Notes: generated from the sequence alone by a model not told the origin. Positions 35,653 to 44,874 are shown, numbered from the stretch's first letter. The stretch: 64,000 nucleotides of DNA from Albidovulum sp. (GCA_028823855.1 JAPPFL010000054.1:62001-126000), one strand, 5' to 3'. Program-made: numbers and translations.

Positions 35653-36513
35653 TCAGGATTGCGCCATCCGCGAAACGGCGAGAAACACCGCCGAATTGTC
35701 GAGATCGCTGTCTCCTGCCTGTTCGGCGTTCTCCATCACCTCGAGGTAGCGATTGACCATCGGCATGTTCCCGTGCCCGTTGCGCACGGCAATCTCGCGG
35801 ATCAGTTTGAAATCCTTTTGAGACTGTGCGATCCGGCCGAGTGGCGAGAAGTCGCGCGCGACCATCATTGGACCCTTCGCGGTCATAACGTCGGACCGCG
35901 CTGCGGAACGCATTGCTGTTTGCAGGTAATTCGCTGGGTCAAGGCCCAGCGCCTCGGCGAAAACAAGGCCTTCGGCGACAGCGACCCGGTTCAGCCCGAG
36001 AACGCAATTGATCGCCAGTTTGGTCTTGTTCCCGTTGCCAATGGCTCCGACCCGTTCCCGATTGGGCGAAATCGCATCGGCAACCCTTTCGAAGGCGTCG
36101 AGCCCTGCCGGGTCGCCGGCAAGCAACAAGAGCGCAGTGCCTTCCAGAACCTGACGGCTCGTGCCCGAGATCGGGGCCTCGACGAGCACGATTGAACGTT
36201 TTCGGGCGGTATCCGCCAATTCTGCGATCTGGTCTGGGTCGCAAGTGCTCATCGCGACGAGCACGATGTCGGTGACGTCCGGCGCGGCCGCAATTATGTC
36301 GGCCAGTTGGCCACCGCTGAAAACGGCCGAGAGAATGATATCGCTTTTCCAGATCGCTTCGGGATCCGCGGGCATCCCGCCCTTTTTCCGCAGTAGCGCT
36401 CCCCGCCCTTCGTCTACATCGTAGCCAACGACGCCATGACCTGCCGCCAGAAGCCGTTCCGCCAGAGCCATGCCGATCAGCCCCAGACCGAAGATCCCGA
36501 CGGGCTTGGTCAC
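35653..36513 (-). CDS. NAD(P)-dependent 3-hydroxyacid dehydrogenase family protein (HIBADH/GarR-like)
   Basis: A 286-residue beta-hydroxyacid dehydrogenase. The cofactor motif is GIFGLGLIGMALAERLLAAGH; the substrate-binding segment is EAPISGTSRQVLEGTALLLL; the catalytic Lys lies in IGNGNKTKLAINCVLGLN. These match the 3-hydroxyisobutyrate/tartronate-semialdehyde reductase family. It lies 6 bp after the Gfo/Idh/MocA gene on the same strand, so the two form an operon in the small catabolic islet. Substrate unknown. Confidence 0.9.
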   Translation of the reverse strand: MTKPVGIFGLGLIGMALAERLLAAGHGVVGYDVDEGRGALLRKKGGMPADPEAIWKSDIILSAVFSGGQLADIIAAAPDVTDIVLVAMSTCDPDQIAELADTARKRSIVLVEAPISGTSRQVLEGTALLLLAGDPAGLDAFERVADAISPNRERVGAIGNGNKTKLAINCVLGLNRVAVAEGLVFAEALGLDPANYLQTAMRSAARSDVMTAKGPMMVARDFSPLGRIAQSQKDFKLIREIAVRNGHGNMPMVNRYLEVMENAEQAGDSDLDNSAVFLAVSRMAQS

Positions 36514-36519
36514 GCCGCC

Positions 36520-37593
36520 CTACTCCGCCGACTTGATGTCGGCCAGTTGCGCGATCGAATAGTTCGACAGCGGCAGCGAGACGGGCTCGCCAATCTCGGC
36601 CGACAAGTCTGCGGCCGAATACGCTTCCATGACCAGCCGCGCATGGGTCGGATCGACCATTGCGGGGCGGTCCATCAGCACTGCCTCGAGGAAATGGATC
36701 GTCTCCGGCCCCATCTGCCCGGCAAATACGTGATCCACGTGTTCACCCGGCATGGTCGACATCGAAAACTGCGTGCCCCCGGACACCGTGTTCAACCAAT
36801 GATCGCGCGCGGTGTCATCTAGGATCAGCGCGCCCTCGGTCCCCGTAATCTCGATCCAGGTCCCGCAATAGTTTGGATAGCTTGGCGGCAAGTTCCAACC
36901 ACCGCCAATGACGACTAGCGTTCCGTCATCCATTGTTACCGTCGTCCACATGCAATCATAAGAACCGTTCAGTTCCTTCATATAGCCATATGCGCCTTGA
37001 GCGTAGATCTTGACGGGCTTGGCGGGTTCCAGCAACCAGAAGACAAAGTCGAGATCATGCGTGGATTCCATCGCTGCAGGCGATAGCTTCACCCGATTGG
37101 CGACCTTTTTGCCGAGGTTCCGCGACACGTTGCGGCTTACCAAGACGTTTACCACTTCGCCGAGTTTGCCTTCGGCAATGGACTTCTTGGCATAGGCGAT
37201 CTTGGGGTTGAAACGCTGTGAATAGCCAATCGTAAATTTCAACTTGCCGTCTCTAGACAGAGCGATCAATTCATCGGCTTCCCAGAACTCTAGCGCAACC
37301 GGCTTTTCAAGGAGAACGTGCTTGCCCGCCTTTAGGCAGTCACGCGCGATCGGGTAGTGGGTCTGTTCGGGAGCCGTCGAGATGTAGACCACGCGAATGG
37401 CCGGGTTGGCGACGATGTCCCGATAGTCGAGCGTTGCCGTCGCCGGCCTAGTCAGCGCACGAACCTCTTCTAGTCGTTCAGGGCAGATTTCACAGATATG
37501 CAGTGAGTCAACCAAAGCCGAATTGGCCAGCGTCTCCGCCCTGATCCCACCGCACCATCCGGTCCCGATGACCGCCACCTCCGTCGTAGGCAT
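36520..37593 (-). CDS. Gfo/Idh/MocA-family oxidoreductase
   Basis: A 357-residue dehydrogenase with VAVIGTGWCGGIRAETLA (cofactor loop), LEKPVALEFWEADEL (catalytic Lys), YSQRFNPKIAYAKKS, and a late THDLDFVFWLLEP in place of the usual HxxD pair. The C-terminal SLPLSNYSIAQLADI tail resembles that of the divergent homologue at 38296-39420 (EPVSLPPD), implying the two are related and may act on the same substrate series. First gene of a two-gene minus operon. Confidence 0.92.
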   Translation of the reverse strand: MPTTEVAVIGTGWCGGIRAETLANSALVDSLHICEICPERLEEVRALTRPATATLDYRDIVANPAIRVVYISTAPEQTHYPIARDCLKAGKHVLLEKPVALEFWEADELIALSRDGKLKFTIGYSQRFNPKIAYAKKSIAEGKLGEVVNVLVSRNVSRNLGKKVANRVKLSPAAMESTHDLDFVFWLLEPAKPVKIYAQGAYGYMKELNGSYDCMWTTVTMDDGTLVVIGGGWNLPPSYPNYCGTWIEITGTEGALILDDTARDHWLNTVSGGTQFSMSTMPGEHVDHVFAGQMGPETIHFLEAVLMDRPAMVDPTHARLVMEAYSAADLSAEIGEPVSLPLSNYSIAQLADIKSAE

Positions 37594-37779
37594 TTCGTTC
37601 CTCCCGTCTTTTCGAAAATGCGGGCGTCCTGCCTCAGCTATCCTGCCGAAGACCAGCCCGCCAGCAATAATAGTTAATGCCCGCCATCAAACAAGTCCAT
37701 CGAGTTGCCGCCTGAAATGGGCCGGCGGATCCCCGCCAGCGTGAACGCCACGGCTAACCTCGGGCGCTGTCGAAAAAAC

Positions 37780-38278
37780 TGGCATTCCGCACCTTCGAAT
37801 CCGGCAATCCAGATCAGATCTGTTTCATCCGCTTGGCACTGATCGTGGCGAGCTTCCTGATGTTCAGGGCCGCCTCGGCATTGATCGGGCCGTGCCAAGA
37901 GCTGTTGGCTTGCCATGCGGCATCTCGATGCCGTTGATCCTTCCCGAATGCGCTTTCGGCGCCTGCGTCGCGAAACTACCGTTGTTCGACATCTGGATCA
38001 TGTTCGCGACAAGCGTGATCGGCTGGCTGCTCTGGGCCTTCAAATTTTCGGTCGGAATAGCGTCGCCGGGTGCTATACTCGCCCCGCTCGCAGATGAAAA
38101 CTACCGATGAGCGCTTTTGTGTTCGAGGACAAGATGCTAGGCTTCGTGCTATCGCAAAGGAGCGGATCCTTTCTTATGCTGGCGGCGCTTTTCGTCATGA
38201 TCGAAGGGATGCTCCGCGTCTATTCAAACGCTCGGGCAGGTCGCGAGACCGGCTCCGGACGGGCGCGACCCGAAAAAT
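37780..38278 (+). pseudogene. TctA-family permease, C-terminal remnant
   Basis: Plus-strand pieces: FIRLALIVASFLMF (about 37825), then in another frame RAVGLPCGISMPLILPECAF, GACVAKLPLFDIWIMFATSV, IGWLLWAFKFSVG and ILAPLADENYR. After a stop at 38106-38108 the neighbouring frame gives LSQRSGSFLMLAALFVM. This order fits the last third of TctA tricarboxylate-transporter permeases, which end with GPLxEENxRRALLLS. The rest of the gene is missing. It directly precedes a dehydrogenase gene. Confidence 0.62.
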
Positions 38279-38295
38279 AAGAGAGAGGAGCGGAC

Positions 38296-39420
38296 ATGCG
38301 CGATCGTAGCGAAATTGGTCTGGCCGTCGTCGGCTGCGGGACTATCGGCCGGATCCGGGCAGTATTGGCCCGAGCATATCCCGGTGTCGGCTGGATCGGC
38401 CTTTGCGACGTGAAGCCGGACATCGGCGAGCGTCTGGCCGAAGACATTCAGGCCGATTTCCTTACGAACGATTATCGCGAATTGCTACGGCGCCCGGAAG
38501 TGACCTCGACCATCGTCGCGACGGACGAGAACTTCCACTTCGACCCGACGATGAACGCCATCGAAATGGGGCATTCGCTCTTTATCGAAAAACCGCTAGC
38601 CACCGACGCCCGGCAGTCTGCTCAGATCCTGTCCGCGGTCGAAGAAGCCGGTCTGGACGCCGTGATCGGATACACTCAGCGCTTTCGCCGCCGGTTCCTG
38701 GCCGTCAAGGAACGGCTCGCTACCGGGCAGATCGGCGAAGTCCACACTGTCGTGACCCGCGCCTTCATGAACCGAATGGTGCCCATCGCAACCGTCCGAC
38801 GCACCCAGGACCGGACTACTCTGACGCCGATGGTCGTCTCGGGCACGCATAGCCTCGACATGTCGCTGTGGCTGATGGAAGGGAAGACCCCCGTAAGCGT
38901 CTATGCGCAGTCCACGGACAAGGTCCTGAGCGAGTGGGGCACCCATGACTCCACCCTCGGCGTATTTACGATGGATGACGGCTCGATATTTTCGATGAAC
39001 ATTTCCTGGGCCTTGCCCGAAGTGTGGCCCGGCGCGGTCTATGGGATCGAGATTGGGATCGTCGGCAGTCAGGGCGTGATCGATATCGAGGACACGCACC
39101 GCGATCTTGTAATGGCAACCAATGTCGCGCAAGGCGCAGGCTACGCGCCCGAGGGCTACGAAGCGCCCGAGCGGCACGTCGACTTCCTGACGAGCTATCC
39201 GCCGGGTGATCTGCATGGCGGCCAGCTGTGGGGGCCGATGCGCGAGGAAACGAACGCCTGGTATCAGCGCCTCTATACCGGGCAGGACACGCCCCATGCC
39301 ACGGCGGCGGAAGGTCATCGCAACCTGCTGCTAACCATGGCAATGGACCTGTCGGCCAAACGCAGCGAGCCTGTCTCGTTGCCGCCCGATCCTTCGGAAC
39401 TAATGAACGAGCTTACGTGA
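38296..39420 (+). CDS. Gfo/Idh/MocA-family oxidoreductase (inositol dehydrogenase-like)
   Basis: A 374-residue protein. Cofactor loop LAVVGCGTIGRIRAVLA, catalytic IEKPLATDARQSAQIL, then YTQRFRRRFLAVKERLATGQ and VVSGTHSLDMSLWLM with the His/Asp pair. These features fit the myo-inositol 2-dehydrogenase-like branch. A strong ribosome site (AGAGGAG) lies just before the ATG. It stands divergent to the 36.5-kb homologue with a TctA remnant in between. Confidence 0.92.
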   Translation: MRDRSEIGLAVVGCGTIGRIRAVLARAYPGVGWIGLCDVKPDIGERLAEDIQADFLTNDYRELLRRPEVTSTIVATDENFHFDPTMNAIEMGHSLFIEKPLATDARQSAQILSAVEEAGLDAVIGYTQRFRRRFLAVKERLATGQIGEVHTVVTRAFMNRMVPIATVRRTQDRTTLTPMVVSGTHSLDMSLWLMEGKTPVSVYAQSTDKVLSEWGTHDSTLGVFTMDDGSIFSMNISWALPEVWPGAVYGIEIGIVGSQGVIDIEDTHRDLVMATNVAQGAGYAPEGYEAPERHVDFLTSYPPGDLHGGQLWGPMREETNAWYQRLYTGQDTPHATAAEGHRNLLLTMAMDLSAKRSEPVSLPPDPSELMNELT

Positions 39421-39460
39421 AGATGCCATATCGTTTGAATTGAGAATAGGCGGCTGCCAA

Positions 39461-39535
39461 GGGGGCTAATTCGGACTCGCCGGAATGCCTGGCAATTTCA
39501 TTCGTTAGAGTCTGTCGCCGTTCGGATTAGCCCCC
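39461..39535. repeat. Inverted repeat pair, possible IS end
   Basis: GGGGGCTAATTCG at 39461-39473 is repeated inverted as CGGATTAGCCCCC at 39523-39535, with 49 bp between (one mismatch). It lies just outside the IS4-type remnant and could be an element terminus or a terminator for the dehydrogenase gene, though no T-run follows. Confidence 0.45.
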
Positions 39536-39568
39536 TGGACACCGGGGGTTTGGCCCGGGTAGTCGTTC

Positions 39569-39680
39569 TCAGGCGGCCTTTCGCCTCATCCACTTGCTCT
39601 TCGGCTCCATCGAAACCCTCGGGTACGATTTCCCGGGCCGCTCGCGCCGCAGGCAGCGAGAGAGTCCGGCCGTGATACGC
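39569..39680 (-). pseudogene. IS4-family transposase, C-terminal tail remnant
   Basis: Minus-strand residues VARITAGLSRCLRRERPGKS then YPRVSMEPKSKWMRRKAA and stop, the standard PGRSYPR...KW ending of IS4-family transposases. Related to the plus-strand fragment at 26.2-26.6 kb (shared VARITAGLSR) but not the same copy. Everything upstream of the tail is replaced by ATPase-like sequence. Confidence 0.6.
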
Positions 39681-39739
39681 GCGACGGGTTCGGCGGCGAA
39701 GGCGCCGAGCGGGTCCGGGCCGGCATCGTTCTCTCGGGA

Positions 39740-40015
39740 CAGCCCGACGAGCATTTCAATCTCGCCGCGGTCGCCGAAGGCCGGCCAGAATCAGGCCGTC
39801 CCGGATGGGCGCGACCATGCCCCATCCGTTTGCTTCAAGGCGTCCCTCCGACTCGCGGAGGATACTCGTCATTCACATGCGCCGCTGCCCAGTCAACAGC
39901 AAATGATAGCGGTCGCGAATCCAGGCTTCCAGCATGTCCAGCTCGCGCTCGCGGCCGAACAAGCCCTCCCCTCTTGCCGAGCAATCGGTAGACGATCCCA
40001 GGCCTGGCACCGATC
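39740..40015 (-). pseudogene. AAA-type ATPase remnant with broken P-loop
   Basis: On minus: IGARPGIVYRLLGKRG, then in a shifted frame GLFGREREL, DMLEAWIRDRYHLLLTGQRR followed by M-stop-MTSILRE and RLEANGW. This resembles the start of AAA ATPases (FxGREREL...LLTGPRRxGKTSLLREL). The stop TGA falls where the Gly-Lys of the Walker A loop should be. No further ATPase motifs survive. Confidence 0.4.
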
Positions 40016-40210
40016 AAGAAACTTGCTTTGCGAAATTAGATTGCGAACGTGTTGTCCACGAAATTGTCGTCAACCGGTTCGTTGCCGGCCTACCTGCCCC
40101 CGATCGCATCATTCCGTTACGAGTACTCGTTCGCGCTCCCTCGGCGCGGCCAAGAAGCCCGCCATTCGGACACAAGTAAGGCTCGCCGAAGTTCCGAGCA
40201 AATAACGGGC

Positions 40211-40906
40211 TTATACGCCAAGATGCCTTAAGGCGATTTCGGGCGTCAGCTCTTCGAACGTGCCGGTCCATGCGTCTCGCCCTCGTTCCAGCACGACGCA
40301 GCGGTCGGCAACCTTCGCCAATTCTCGCGGTGATTTATCAACCAGCAGAATCGTAAGGTCCCTTCCCTTCCTTAGCTCCGCAACCGCCGACCAGATTTCC
40401 TTTCGCACGAGCGGCGCCAGTCCCTCCGTGGCCTCGTCCAAGAGCAGAAGCCGCGGATTAGTCATGAGAGCGCGCCCTATTGCGAGCATCTGCTGCTCTC
40501 CGCCGGACAGGGTCCGAGCCGACTTGCCCTTCCGGTCGCGAAGCTGCGGAAACAATCGGTATACTTGCGCCAGATTCCAATGGCCCGTCCTAGCGGCGGC
40601 GACCAGATTTTCCTCGACCGAGAGCGTCGCAAAGCACCTCCGGCCTTCCGGTACAAGTCCGATGCCGAGTCGCGCCGCGCGATGCGAGGTCAGCGGATCC
40701 AGGTCCGTGCCGCAGAATAGAATTTCTCCCTCCTTGTGCCGAATCATTCGGCAAATGGTCTTGATCGCCGTCGTTTTCCCGGCTCCGTTCCGGCCCATCA
40801 ATGCGACGACTTCGCCTTGATGCACCTGCAGACTCAGTCCGTAAAGCGCTTGAGATCCCCCATAGAATGCGGTGACATTCTTCATGGACAGGAGCGAATT
40901 CGTCAT
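40211..40906 (-). CDS. livF: Branched-chain amino acid-type ABC transporter ATP-binding protein LivF
   Basis: A 231-residue ATPase with Walker A GRNGAGKTT, signature LSGGEQQMLAIGRAL and Walker B LLLLDEATEGLAP. The hallmark LVPEGRRCFATLSVEENL of LivF is present. The usual VEQN segment after the Walker B strand reads VDKSPREL, a variation often seen in amide/urea-type members. Its start overlaps livG by 4 bp. Last gene of livKHMGF. Confidence 0.93.
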   Translation of the reverse strand: MTNSLLSMKNVTAFYGGSQALYGLSLQVHQGEVVALMGRNGAGKTTAIKTICRMIRHKEGEILFCGTDLDPLTSHRAARLGIGLVPEGRRCFATLSVEENLVAAARTGHWNLAQVYRLFPQLRDRKGKSARTLSGGEQQMLAIGRALMTNPRLLLLDEATEGLAPLVRKEIWSAVAELRKGRDLTILLVDKSPRELAKVADRCVVLERGRDAWTGTFEELTPEIALRHLGV

Positions 40907-41655
40907 TCGTCGCCAAAGCCGAGATAGGCTCTTCGCACTTCGTCGCTGCGCCGTATTTCCGCAACGCCGCCGGTCGAAACCACCCGCCCGCTAACGAGAA
41001 CGGAGATTCTGTCAGCCAAGGCGAAAACGGCATCCATGTCGTGTTCAATCAACAATATCGGAGATTCTTCTCGGATTTCGCTTAGTAGTTTCGTCAGTTC
41101 TCTTGTTCCCTCGGCTCCGACGCCTGCCATGGGCTCGTCGAGAAGCAGGGCCTTCGGACGCATAGCCAATGCCATTGCAACTTCGAGCCTGCGACGTTCC
41201 CCGTGCGACAATTCCGAAGCGACGGTACCCGACCGTGCGCTTAGTCGCACGCGATCGATCTGCGCGGATGCGCGCCCGGAAAATTCCGAATTCGACAGCG
41301 CGCGCCGGAAAAACCGGTAGGTTTTTCTTTCTGCGCCCTGAACAGCCAGAAATACGTTTTCAAATACCGTAAACTCCGGAAATATCGACGAAACCTGAAA
41401 ACTCCTGGCTAGACCGCGGCTAGCGCGTTCCGCGGACCCGAGAGCGTCGATGCATCGGCCTTCGAATTCGATCGATCCGGAATTTTGACGGAGCTCGCCG
41501 ACAATCAGCTTTACCAACGTCGACTTTCCCGCTCCGTTAGGTCCGATAAGCGCGTGTATTTCGCCGGGCCAGAGGTCGAGAGAAACACTGTCCGTCGCCT
41601 GAAGCGCCCCGAATCTTTTGGTCAGGTTGAATAGTCTAAGAATCGGCTCAGCCAA
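40903..41655 (-). CDS. livG: Branched-chain amino acid-type ABC transporter ATP-binding protein LivG
   Basis: A 250-residue ATPase: Walker A GPNGAGKST, LARSFQVSSIFPEFTVFENV (LivG-type Q-loop), signature SHGERRRLEVAMALA and Walker B ALLLDEPMAGV, then LLIEHDMDAVFALADRISVL. The signature reads ELSHGERR instead of LSxGQ, common in this family. Overlaps livM by 8 bp and livF by 4 bp. Confidence 0.94.
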   Translation of the reverse strand: MAEPILRLFNLTKRFGALQATDSVSLDLWPGEIHALIGPNGAGKSTLVKLIVGELRQNSGSIEFEGRCIDALGSAERASRGLARSFQVSSIFPEFTVFENVFLAVQGAERKTYRFFRRALSNSEFSGRASAQIDRVRLSARSGTVASELSHGERRRLEVAMALAMRPKALLLDEPMAGVGAEGTRELTKLLSEIREESPILLIEHDMDAVFALADRISVLVSGRVVSTGGVAEIRRSDEVRRAYLGFGDE

Positions 41656-42628
41656 GGCGACGGTCCAATACGGCTCCGATCAAGCCGCCTCGCGCGTAAA
41701 GCACGACGCATAGCAGCAGCAATCCTAGGAATATTTGCCAGTAGTCGCTCACTTCTCCAAGCGACTGCTCGAGTATAATATAGAGAACCGCGCCGGCCAC
41801 GGGTCCGAATAGTCTTCCTGCGCCTCCTAGAATAATGAATACCATGATTTCACCCGACATATGCCAGCTCAGCATCTGCGGACTGACAAATCGGTTGAGA
41901 TCCGCGTAAAGCGCTCCCGCAAGGCCTGTGATGGCTCCCGACAATACGAATGCGGCCAATCGCAGGCGAAAGACCTCTATGCCAAGACTCGCGACGCGGC
42001 CGGGATTTTGCCTCGATGCGCGCAGCGCAACTCCGAAGTTCGAATTCCGCAATAGGGAGAATAGAGCGAGCGCAATGAGCAAGACCGCGTACGAAATCAG
42101 AAAGAATTGTACCGGATCCAGCGTATTCAAGCCGGGAAAACTGTTGCGGACATAGACTGGCAAGCCGTCTTCGCCTCCGTAAGCCGGCCAGCTTACCGCG
42201 AAATAGTAGAGCATTTGAGCGAATGCGAGCGTTATCATGATAAAGTATACGCCCGTCGTACGCAGGCTGAGAAGCCCTATTAGAAATGCGGCCAATCCGG
42301 CCGCAAAAACCGCAACCAGCCAAATCGTCGGCATAAACGTAGTCCCGCCAAGTTCAAACGGCCAGTCAAGTATCGCCTGCCCCTTCAGAGCGTGATTGGC
42401 GAGTATTCCTGCGGCGTATCCTCCCAGACCGAAATACGCGGCATGCCCAAACGACACCAGCCCGCCCAATCCAAGCGCGAAATTCAAGCCGACGGCAGCT
42501 ATGGAAAGGATGGCAATGCGCGTCGCCAGCGTCAAATAGTAAGGTTCGCCCATGTACGCCGCGATCAAAGGCACGGCCAGAAGAAGCGATGCCAGTCCAA
42601 AGTTGAACCCGCGTTCAGGCGCCGACAT
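41648..42628 (-). CDS. livM: Branched-chain amino acid-type ABC permease LivM
   Basis: A 326-residue permease with about nine hydrophobic segments. It has the LivM block ALGLGGLVSFGHAAYFGLGGYAAGI near residue 50 and GALYADLNRFVSPQMLSWHMSGE in the C-terminal half. Overlaps livH by 14 bp and livG by 8 bp, so the five genes are tightly coupled. Imports hydrophobic amino acids, amides or similar together with LivH. Confidence 0.94.
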   Translation of the reverse strand: MSAPERGFNFGLASLLLAVPLIAAYMGEPYYLTLATRIAILSIAAVGLNFALGLGGLVSFGHAAYFGLGGYAAGILANHALKGQAILDWPFELGGTTFMPTIWLVAVFAAGLAAFLIGLLSLRTTGVYFIMITLAFAQMLYYFAVSWPAYGGEDGLPVYVRNSFPGLNTLDPVQFFLISYAVLLIALALFSLLRNSNFGVALRASRQNPGRVASLGIEVFRLRLAAFVLSGAITGLAGALYADLNRFVSPQMLSWHMSGEIMVFIILGGAGRLFGPVAGAVLYIILEQSLGEVSDYWQIFLGLLLLCVVLYARGGLIGAVLDRRLG

Positions 42629-43538
42629 TGCCGAACAGTCCTCGAGGTCTGAACACGAGCACGACCGCCATCAACAAATAGATCAGCATGGAAGCAAGAG
42701 CTGAACCGATCGAAGTTGCCGAGGATGCGTCCATAAAGGCCCCGAACAAGACCGGAAACAGGAACCTTCCGAGAGTATCGGCCAATCCGACTAGTATCGA
42801 GGCGACAAATGCGCCCTCTACGGACCCGATTCCACCAATGACGATGACGACAAACGCCAGAATCAGCACGGGCTCGCCCATGCCGACCTGCACCGATTGA
42901 ATCGATCCAACCATTGCTCCCGCCAGACCGGCGAGACCGGCCCCCAAGGCAAACACCAGCGTGTAAAGAATTCCGATGTTTACGCCGAGAGCGGCGATCA
43001 TTTCCCGATCGCATTCGCCAGCTCTGATGCGTATTCCGAGCGTCGTTCTTCCAATGAGCCAGAACAGCCCGGCCGCTACCGCGAGACCTGCGACGATTAT
43101 CGCCAGGCGAAACTTGGGGTATTCGATTCCGCCGGGCAGTACCACCGTTCCCAAAAGCAGTTCCGGCGGATTCAAATAAAGCGGAAACGAGCCGAAAATC
43201 CAACGCGTTCCTTCCGAAAATACCAGAATGAGCGCAAACGTGGCGAGCACCTGATCAAGATGGTCCCGCCTATAAAGCCGCCTGATGACGGTAATCTCCA
43301 CAATCGCGCCGGCGGCGGCGGCGGCCGCCAATCCCGACAGGAGTCCCAGCCAGAATGAACCGGTGGCCGTCGCGACGCCCGCGCAAGCGAATGCGCCAAT
43401 CATGTAAAGGGAGCCATGGGCAAGATTGATAAGGCCCATCACCCCGAAAACAAGCGTCAATCCGGCGGCCATGAGAAATAGCATGACGCCTAGCTGGAGG
43501 CCGTTCAGGATTTGCTCTGCAAATAATATTGCCGACAT
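42615..43538 (-). CDS. livH: Branched-chain amino acid-type ABC permease LivH
   Basis: A 307-residue membrane protein with LQLGVMLFLMAAGLTLVFGV, GLINLAHGSLYMIGAFAC (LivH N-terminal motif), and the EAA-like region VLILAFVVIVIGGIGSVEGAF. Separated from livK by 196 bp that contain a strong hairpin next to livK (43702-43724). Role: pore half with LivM. Confidence 0.94.
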   Translation of the reverse strand: MSAILFAEQILNGLQLGVMLFLMAAGLTLVFGVMGLINLAHGSLYMIGAFACAGVATATGSFWLGLLSGLAAAAAAGAIVEITVIRRLYRRDHLDQVLATFALILVFSEGTRWIFGSFPLYLNPPELLLGTVVLPGGIEYPKFRLAIIVAGLAVAAGLFWLIGRTTLGIRIRAGECDREMIAALGVNIGILYTLVFALGAGLAGLAGAMVGSIQSVQVGMGEPVLILAFVVIVIGGIGSVEGAFVASILVGLADTLGRFLFPVLFGAFMDASSATSIGSALASMLIYLLMAVVLVFRPRGLFGNVGA

Positions 43539-43701
43539 AGGAAGAGATTTAGATTGTCCGCTCGCCCTTCAATTCGTGTAACAGGCTATGGAAACCACGT
43601 AGGCGCACTACATTCCGGGTACGCTAGAAATCCAGACCGGCGCGAGCCCGCCGAGGCTCTCGCTACTGTACGAACAATCGATAAATGCGGCAGGAAAATA
43701 T

Positions 43702-43724
43702 GCGGGCCGGGATCGCCGACCCGC
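43702..43724 (-). promoter_or_regulatory. Intercistronic hairpin between livK and livH
   Basis: On the transcribed minus strand: GCGGGTCGG, 5-nt loop, CCGGCCCGC; 9 bp with one wobble pair, 10 nt after the livK stop, followed by a T-rich ATATTTTCC. It could partly terminate transcription or protect livK mRNA, raising binding-protein output over permeases. Confidence 0.5.
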
Positions 43725-43734
43725 TAGGCGTTAA

Positions 43735-44874
43735 TCACATGGAACAGTCGCCGACATAGGCATTCGATCGATCTTCCATTGCAAGACCAACGATACGGTT
43801 GGTCAAGACCTCGCCTTCCCTGACGACTTCCCTAACGTAGATGTCCTGCACGGGATGTTGGTTGGTATCGAATGCGAAGCTTCCGCGCACGGAATCGAAT
43901 TCCGCTTCGCGCAACGCCGCCCTAAACGCATCCGCATCCGATACTTCCGCTTTCGCCATTGCGGATATCAAAAGGTTTGCGGTGTCGTAGCCCTGGCTAG
44001 CATACAAGGACGGCAATCTTCCGTACTCCGCCTGGAACGCTTCCACAAAGGCCGCATTCGCTTCATTGTCCAAATCCTTGGACCATTGCGAGGTGTTTAT
44101 GACGCCTAGCGCCGCATCGCCTACGGCTTGCAGGATTCCTTGGTCAAACGAAAAGGCCGGCCCGAGAAGAGGAATATCGATACCCGACTGCGCGTATTGC
44201 TTTAGGAATGCGATACCCATTCCCCCCGGCAAAAAGAAAAAGACGCTGTCGGCGCCCGATGCGCGGATAACGGCAAGCTCGGCCGCATAGTCGTCCTGGC
44301 CGAGCTTGGTGTAATGCGAATTTGCTATTTCGCCTTCAAAGAATCGCTTGTAGCCGTTAAGGGCATCGATTCCGGCCGGGTAATTCGGCGCGACCAGGTA
44401 CGAGTTCGAATATCCGGCCGAATTTGCGTAGGCGCCCGCTGCCTCATGCAAATTGTCGTTCTGCCATGCGACATTGAAATAGTTTTCGTGGCAGAGTTCG
44501 CCGGCAAGCGCCGACGGCCCGGCATTCGGCGAAAGATAGAATTTTCCTTGCTGGACTGCGCTTGGCACGACAGCCAATGCAAGATTCGACCAGATTATTC
44601 CGGTAAGGACATCCACCTTGTCGGACTGGATCATCTTGTCCGCAATTTGAACCGCTATGTCGGGCTTCCGCTGGTCGTCGTCGACGACCACTTCGATTCC
44701 CGGATCGTTCGCCTGCATGACGGCAAGCATGAACCCGTCGCGCACGTCGATACCAAGCGACGCGCCTCCGCCGGAAAGGGTCGTAATCATTCCCACTTTC
44801 AACGAATTCGCGGCGGCGATTGCCGGAAAGGCTAATCCAGTTATCGTCGCCAATACTAGAGCGATCTTTTTCAT
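43735..44874 (-). CDS. livK: Branched-chain amino acid-type ABC substrate-binding protein LivK
   Basis: A 379-residue periplasmic protein. The frame is open 84 codons upstream, but the ATG at 44874 starts a clean signal peptide (MKKIALVLATITGLAFPAIA) and the mature start NSLKVGMITTLSGGGASLGI. Further on: VVDDDQRKPDIAVQIADKMI, YASQGYDTANLLISAMAKA and a C-terminal DQ-like HPVQDIYVREVV. Type I binding fold of the amino acid/amide family. First gene of livKHMGF; ligand unknown. Confidence 0.93.
   Translation of the reverse strand: MKKIALVLATITGLAFPAIAAANSLKVGMITTLSGGGASLGIDVRDGFMLAVMQANDPGIEVVVDDDQRKPDIAVQIADKMIQSDKVDVLTGIIWSNLALAVVPSAVQQGKFYLSPNAGPSALAGELCHENYFNVAWQNDNLHEAAGAYANSAGYSNSYLVAPNYPAGIDALNGYKRFFEGEIANSHYTKLGQDDYAAELAVIRASGADSVFFFLPGGMGIAFLKQYAQSGIDIPLLGPAFSFDQGILQAVGDAALGVINTSQWSKDLDNEANAAFVEAFQAEYGRLPSLYASQGYDTANLLISAMAKAEVSDADAFRAALREAEFDSVRGSFAFDTNQHPVQDIYVREVVREGEVLTNRIVGLAMEDRSNAYVGDCSM

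Noticed and set aside
38107-38280. A 57-residue plus-strand gene starting MSAFVFEDKM
   Set aside because: More likely the frameshifted end of the TctA remnant (SQRSGSFLMLAALF resembles the TctA C-terminus) than a separate gene.
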